From Pseudomonadota bacterium (GTDB lineage Bacteria > Pseudomonadota > Gammaproteobacteria > Burkholderiales > Burkholderiaceae_C), in contig JAFEEF010000064.1 in assembly GCA_018241265.1 (NCBI GenBank), positions 82,503 to 146,502 of the forward strand: a stretch of DNA of 64,000 nucleotides, given 5' to 3'. The notes beneath the pieces are model-generated. The model made no database searches. It was given only the letters and a program-made list of their open reading frames with translations, and had not been told where the DNA came from. The stretch's first letter is position 1, and every line of letters begins with the position of its first letter. A program made the position numbers and the translations under genes. This document shows, in pieces, positions 61,460-64,000 of the stretch.

Positions 61460-61870
61460 TCACGAGGCCGGCGCCGAGGCCGCTTTCGGCGTCATCAGCT
61501 CGATCCGCTCGACGACGGTCGCGCCGGCGGCGACGCGATCGGTGGGCCGCACTTCGGCGATCGACTCACAGGTGCCGAACACCATGGCCTCGATGAGCGG
61601 CGAGAGGTTCTTGCCGCGAATCCTGACGAGCCGGCCCGGAAACTCGAGCAAGAACTCGCTGTCGTCCTCGACATCCCAGACGATGTCGATGAGCGAGCTG
61701 TGCAGCCGGGCGAAGGCGAGGCCCGAGCGCGGGCGCATCTGGACGCGCGTCGCCCGGCTGCCGAATCCCGCCACCGTGAAGGCACGGTAGGTCGGGCTCT
61801 CGGCTTCGAGAGGCGCGGTTCGCCCCGGCGGGCGAAACAGCGCCAGTAAGTCCGTCTTTGCGCGGTCCAT
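61460..61870 (-). CDS. Hypothetical mobile-element protein
   Basis: A 136-residue soluble protein, MDRAKTDLLALFRPPGRTAP, with an ordered middle (FARLHSSLIDIVWDVEDDSE, LLEFPGRLVRIRGKNLSPLI). No family recognised. It lies between the AlpA-like gene and other small genes in the same direction as the transfer ATPase, so it is probably part of the element's conjugation or maintenance operon. Confidence 0.6.
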   Translation of the reverse strand: MDRAKTDLLALFRPPGRTAPLEAESPTYRAFTVAGFGSRATRVQMRPRSGLAFARLHSSLIDIVWDVEDDSEFLLEFPGRLVRIRGKNLSPLIEAMVFGTCESIAEVRPTDRVAAGATVVERIELMTPKAASAPAS

Positions 61871-61900
61871 ATCTTCGAGCCTCCTGGCTTGCCTGCGGGC

Positions 61901-62152
61901 CTAGTACACGTCGAGGTCCCAGTCCGCCTGGGGCGATGGCGGTTCAGCGGCCGGCTGCGGCGGCGTTTGGGTATCACTCGGAGCGGTGGGCTCCCAGTCG
62001 TCCAGCGTCGGCTTGATGCCGTCCGGCGGCGTCACCGGGGAGTGGGAAAGCAGCACTTCCTGGTACGAATCGCCGATGTCTGCGACCGCGTCGCGCGCGA
62101 CATCACCGACGCCCTGCCCAATCCGTGCCGCGTAGTCGTTCACCTTGCTCAT
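61901..62152 (-). CDS. Hypothetical small acidic protein
   Basis: An 83-residue protein, MSKVNDYAARIGQGVGDVAR, with a Pro/Thr/Asp-rich C-terminal half ending DWDLDVY. Probably partly disordered. AGGAGCTGAATC precedes the ATG on the minus strand. Unknown function; same direction and short spacing as neighbouring element genes. Confidence 0.6.
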   Translation of the reverse strand: MSKVNDYAARIGQGVGDVARDAVADIGDSYQEVLLSHSPVTPPDGIKPTLDDWEPTAPSDTQTPPQPAAEPPSPQADWDLDVY

Positions 62153-62178
62153 GATTCAGCTCCTATGAAGTTACGCTC

Positions 62179-62892
62179 TCACCCACGACGGCGGCGCTTG
62201 CCGCCGACTTCCGCGATTTCGGAATCGGCCGTGCTGCGGCCTTTCCCGAACCACCCTGAACTCGTGCGCTTGCCGCCGCGCCGCTCTTCGTGCAGCTCGA
62301 TCGAATCGACGTATCCGGCGGCCCGGATCTTGTCGTCCACGGGCGCGCGCCTCTGAGCGAGCAGGTTCCGGCGCTCCCAGTTGGCAAGCAGGAAGTACGA
62401 TGCCGCCGTGACCATGAACCAGAGGCCGAGGTCCGCCGAGACAGCGCGGGCGATCGCCGATCCCAGCCATACGAGCAGCGCCGGCATCACAAGCTGCTCG
62501 GACAGCGACACCGGCAACGGCACCAGCCTGCTCACGAGCGAGTAGCCGGCCTCCTGCGTATGGATCTCTTCGCCGCGGTGCTGGCCGATCGCACGCACCG
62601 CGAACCTCAGACACGAGACGAGGAAAACGACGCCGGCATAGAGCAGGGTGTATTCACGACCTTCGTTGGACGGCTCGACGCCCGCAGTGGCCGCGAGAAA
62701 GAACCAGACGAGGACCGGGAACACGATCGCCGCAAGCCCGGGACGGACGACGCGCAGCGGGTTGGCGATTTCATAGCCGAGCGGGAAGCGAACGAGTGGC
62801 AGCAACATGCGCGCGGGCGCCGTCAGGAACTTCGGCGGTGGCTTGATGCCGCCATGCTCGTACGAGTGCAGGTTCAAAGGAAGGCGGCGCAT
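62179..62892 (-). CDS. Conjugation-associated membrane protein, unknown
   Basis: A 237-residue protein with about four hydrophobic segments (AAIVFPVLVWFFLAATAGV, TLLYAGVVFLVSCLRFAV, LVMPALLVWLGSAIARAVSA, LWFMVTAASYFLLANWER) and a highly basic tail ending GGKRRRRG. It begins two bases after the stop of the VirD4/TraG-like gene. Tight linkage suggests an inner-membrane partner of the DNA-transfer ATPase; no named family is recognised. Confidence 0.68.
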   Translation of the reverse strand: MRRLPLNLHSYEHGGIKPPPKFLTAPARMLLPLVRFPLGYEIANPLRVVRPGLAAIVFPVLVWFFLAATAGVEPSNEGREYTLLYAGVVFLVSCLRFAVRAIGQHRGEEIHTQEAGYSLVSRLVPLPVSLSEQLVMPALLVWLGSAIARAVSADLGLWFMVTAASYFLLANWERRNLLAQRRAPVDDKIRAAGYVDSIELHEERRGGKRTSSGWFGKGRSTADSEIAEVGGKRRRRG

Positions 62893-62894
62893 CG

Positions 62895-64000
62895 TTACCT
62901 CTGGCGGAACGTGACGGTCCGGTAGGGCGCCGGGCCTTGATCGGAGGGGAACTGCTTGCCGCCTGCGAACAGGACGGCATCGACGAGAAGATCGTTTTCC
63001 ACACCGCCTCGCCGCAGGCGCTGAAAGGCCGCGGGTTCGAGATAGAAGCGCTTCTGCTCCGTCGTCGATATGCCGGCGTGCGAACTGGCCGGGCCATCTA
63101 CGCTCTCGCTGCCGCCGCGGCCCATATTGACGTTCGCGATGTTCACGTAGCGCTCGCCAATCAGCTCGGAGGCCCAGCTGTTGGTTTCCCCGGTGTTCTG
63201 GCAGAACCATTTCGACATCAGGTTGGCAAGCAGCGCCTCCGCCTTGTCCTCGCTGCCAAGCGCGTCGCGGATGCTTGAGATCTGCTGCGTAAGCAGGCAG
63301 GTGACGCCGCCGGAGCTGCGCGCCACGGCCTGGTACTCGGCATCCGAAGCGGAGAGGAAGTTCTGCGCCTCATCGGCGAACCAGAAGACAGGGCGCAGGC
63401 TGCCCAGCGGTCCGGTTCTACGCATCACAGCAAGCTGGAACGCGCGCTTCCACGCGAGCGCCGCGAGCTTGCCGACGAGCCCGTATTCCTGCACCGGCAG
63501 GTCGATGAGCAGGATCTTGCCGGCGAAGCAGGCCTCAGGCGTTACCGTCGTTGCCTCGCAGAAGAGCGGGCGCAGTGGTCGCGTCAAGAAGGGCTGGGTC
63601 AGCGAGGAGAACATGATCTCCACGACGCCCCGAGTCCGCGACGACAGGGAAGGGTAGTCGCGCAGATGGAACCGGCGGCACTCGCGGAAGTCGGCGCGAG
63701 CCGCCGGATCGCCCTTGGTCAGGTGGCTCGCTTCGGCGAGCGCCTGCCAGCAGGCACTTCGCCGCCGCCACGTGTCGCTCTCGACCTGCTGCAGCGTCTC
63801 CGGTGCGGAACTCGACAGCTCGCGCATCGCGGACAGCGAGACCGACAGCCGCGCCAGCTGGCACAGCATGACCAGGTTGGTGAGCTTGTTGCGGTGAGCG
63901 CCGGCGAAGAAGGCGTTCTCTCCGCCGCTGTCGGAGCCGCCCTGGTCGACGGCGCTGGCGATCTCTTCGAGCAAGGCGACGGTCGCGATGGGCCCGCGAT
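62895..64000 (-). CDS. VirD4/TraG-like conjugative transfer ATPase (C-terminal part)
   Basis: The frame is open to the window end, so the N-terminus with Walker A is outside. The visible 368 residues or so contain FAGKILLIDLPVQEYG, the Walker B region RPVFWFADEAQNFLSASD and TCLLTQQISSIRDALGSEDK followed by SKWFCQNTGETNSWASELIG, the layout of type IV coupling proteins with a TraM-recognition/TraG C-terminal domain. It would pump DNA during conjugation. A VirB4-like ATPase is a less likely alternative. First gene seen of the operon formed with the membrane protein behind it. Confidence 0.78.
   Translation of the reverse strand, partial: RGPIATVALLEEIASAVDQGGSDSGGENAFFAGAHRNKLTNLVMLCQLARLSVSLSAMRELSSSAPETLQQVESDTWRRRSACWQALAEASHLTKGDPAARADFRECRRFHLRDYPSLSSRTRGVVEIMFSSLTQPFLTRPLRPLFCEATTVTPEACFAGKILLIDLPVQEYGLVGKLAALAWKRAFQLAVMRRTGPLGSLRPVFWFADEAQNFLSASDAEYQAVARSSGGVTCLLTQQISSIRDALGSEDKAEALLANLMSKWFCQNTGETNSWASELIGERYVNIANVNMGRGGSESVDGPASSHAGISTTEQKRFYLEPAAFQRLRRGGVENDLLVDAVLFAGGKQFPSDQGPAPYRTVTFRQR

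Larger units (their letters stand above)
56408..64000. mobile_element. Integrated conjugative or plasmid-like element at tRNA-Val (left end, incomplete)
   Basis: The GC-rich core ends at tRNA-Val. Beyond it are a RepL-like replication gene with an AT-rich structured region, small proteins known from integrative elements, an AlpA-like regulator, a two-gene cargo and the C-terminal part of a VirD4/TraG-like DNA-transfer ATPase. Composition varies strongly (AT-rich near 57.7-57.9 kb). No integrase, relaxase or second attachment site is visible; these would lie beyond 64 kb. The precise left boundary is taken as the base after the tRNA CCA. Confidence 0.75.

Overview
The window is GC-rich chromosomal DNA of a beta-proteobacterium, most likely Burkholderiales. 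The evidence is gene order and protein character: rho-trxA-addB-addA, ffs near dnaX-ybaB-recR, mltD-(gloB)-yafS-rnhA, mfd-serB, ispD-ispF, ompR-envZ and a relA next to a tRNA gene. The genus cannot be fixed from the sequence alone.

Region 1 (1-23 kb) is mostly conserved core. It holds the rho 5' part, trxA, an AddB/AddA-type helicase-nuclease pair, a tandem pair of kinase-HDOD signalling proteins (the first a likely pseudokinase), the SRP 4.5S RNA, a phospholipase-D lipoprotein, a divergent PurM-like protein, dnaX-ybaB-recR, mltD, a truncated gloB remnant, a yafS-like methyltransferase, rnhA, an exported MsrA and an unknown roadblock-like protein.

Region 2 (22.9-34.2 kb) is accessory metabolism. 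Nine tightly packed minus-strand genes (TetR, PhyH-type oxygenase, ABC permease, binding protein, ATPase, enolase-superfamily enzyme, Gfo/Idh/MocA dehydrogenase, DUF993 protein, TIM-barrel isomerase) look like one uptake-and-degradation operon of unknown substrate. A perfect inverted repeat touching the tetR start codon is its probable operator and faces a divergent thiamine-diphosphate enzyme gene. After that enzyme comes a short gene that looks like an in-frame deletion fusion of a sensor kinase and an OmpR-type regulator.

Region 3 (34.2-42.3 kb) mixes intact genes (DJ-1/PfpI protein, TrpB-like synthase, IlvD/Edd dehydratase, NAD(P)-binding protein, serB) with decay: a collapsed Ser/Thr kinase-TPR gene, a possible sigma-factor remnant and a solitary, possibly shortened adenylate cyclase domain.

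Region 4 (42.3-56.3 kb) is again core: a vapBC-type module inserted between mfd and serB, mfd, ispDF, a purine nucleoside permease homologue, envZ/ompR, a SIMPL protein, a thioesterase-like protein, an alpha/beta hydrolase and relA.

Region 5 (56.3 kb to the end) begins at tRNA-Val(GAC) and is an integrated conjugative or plasmid-like element that runs off the window. It has a RepL-like replication gene beside an AT-rich, highly structured segment with two inverted DnaA-box-like sites, small element proteins, an AlpA-like regulator and a VirD4/TraG-like ATPase. A two-gene cargo (DUF2971 protein plus a membrane-anchored helical protein) is bracketed by a 19-bp near-identical repeat made of the alpA 3' end and a decayed alpA copy. 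It is the best candidate here for an undescribed (possibly defence) module. No integrase, relaxase or CRISPR array is visible in the window.
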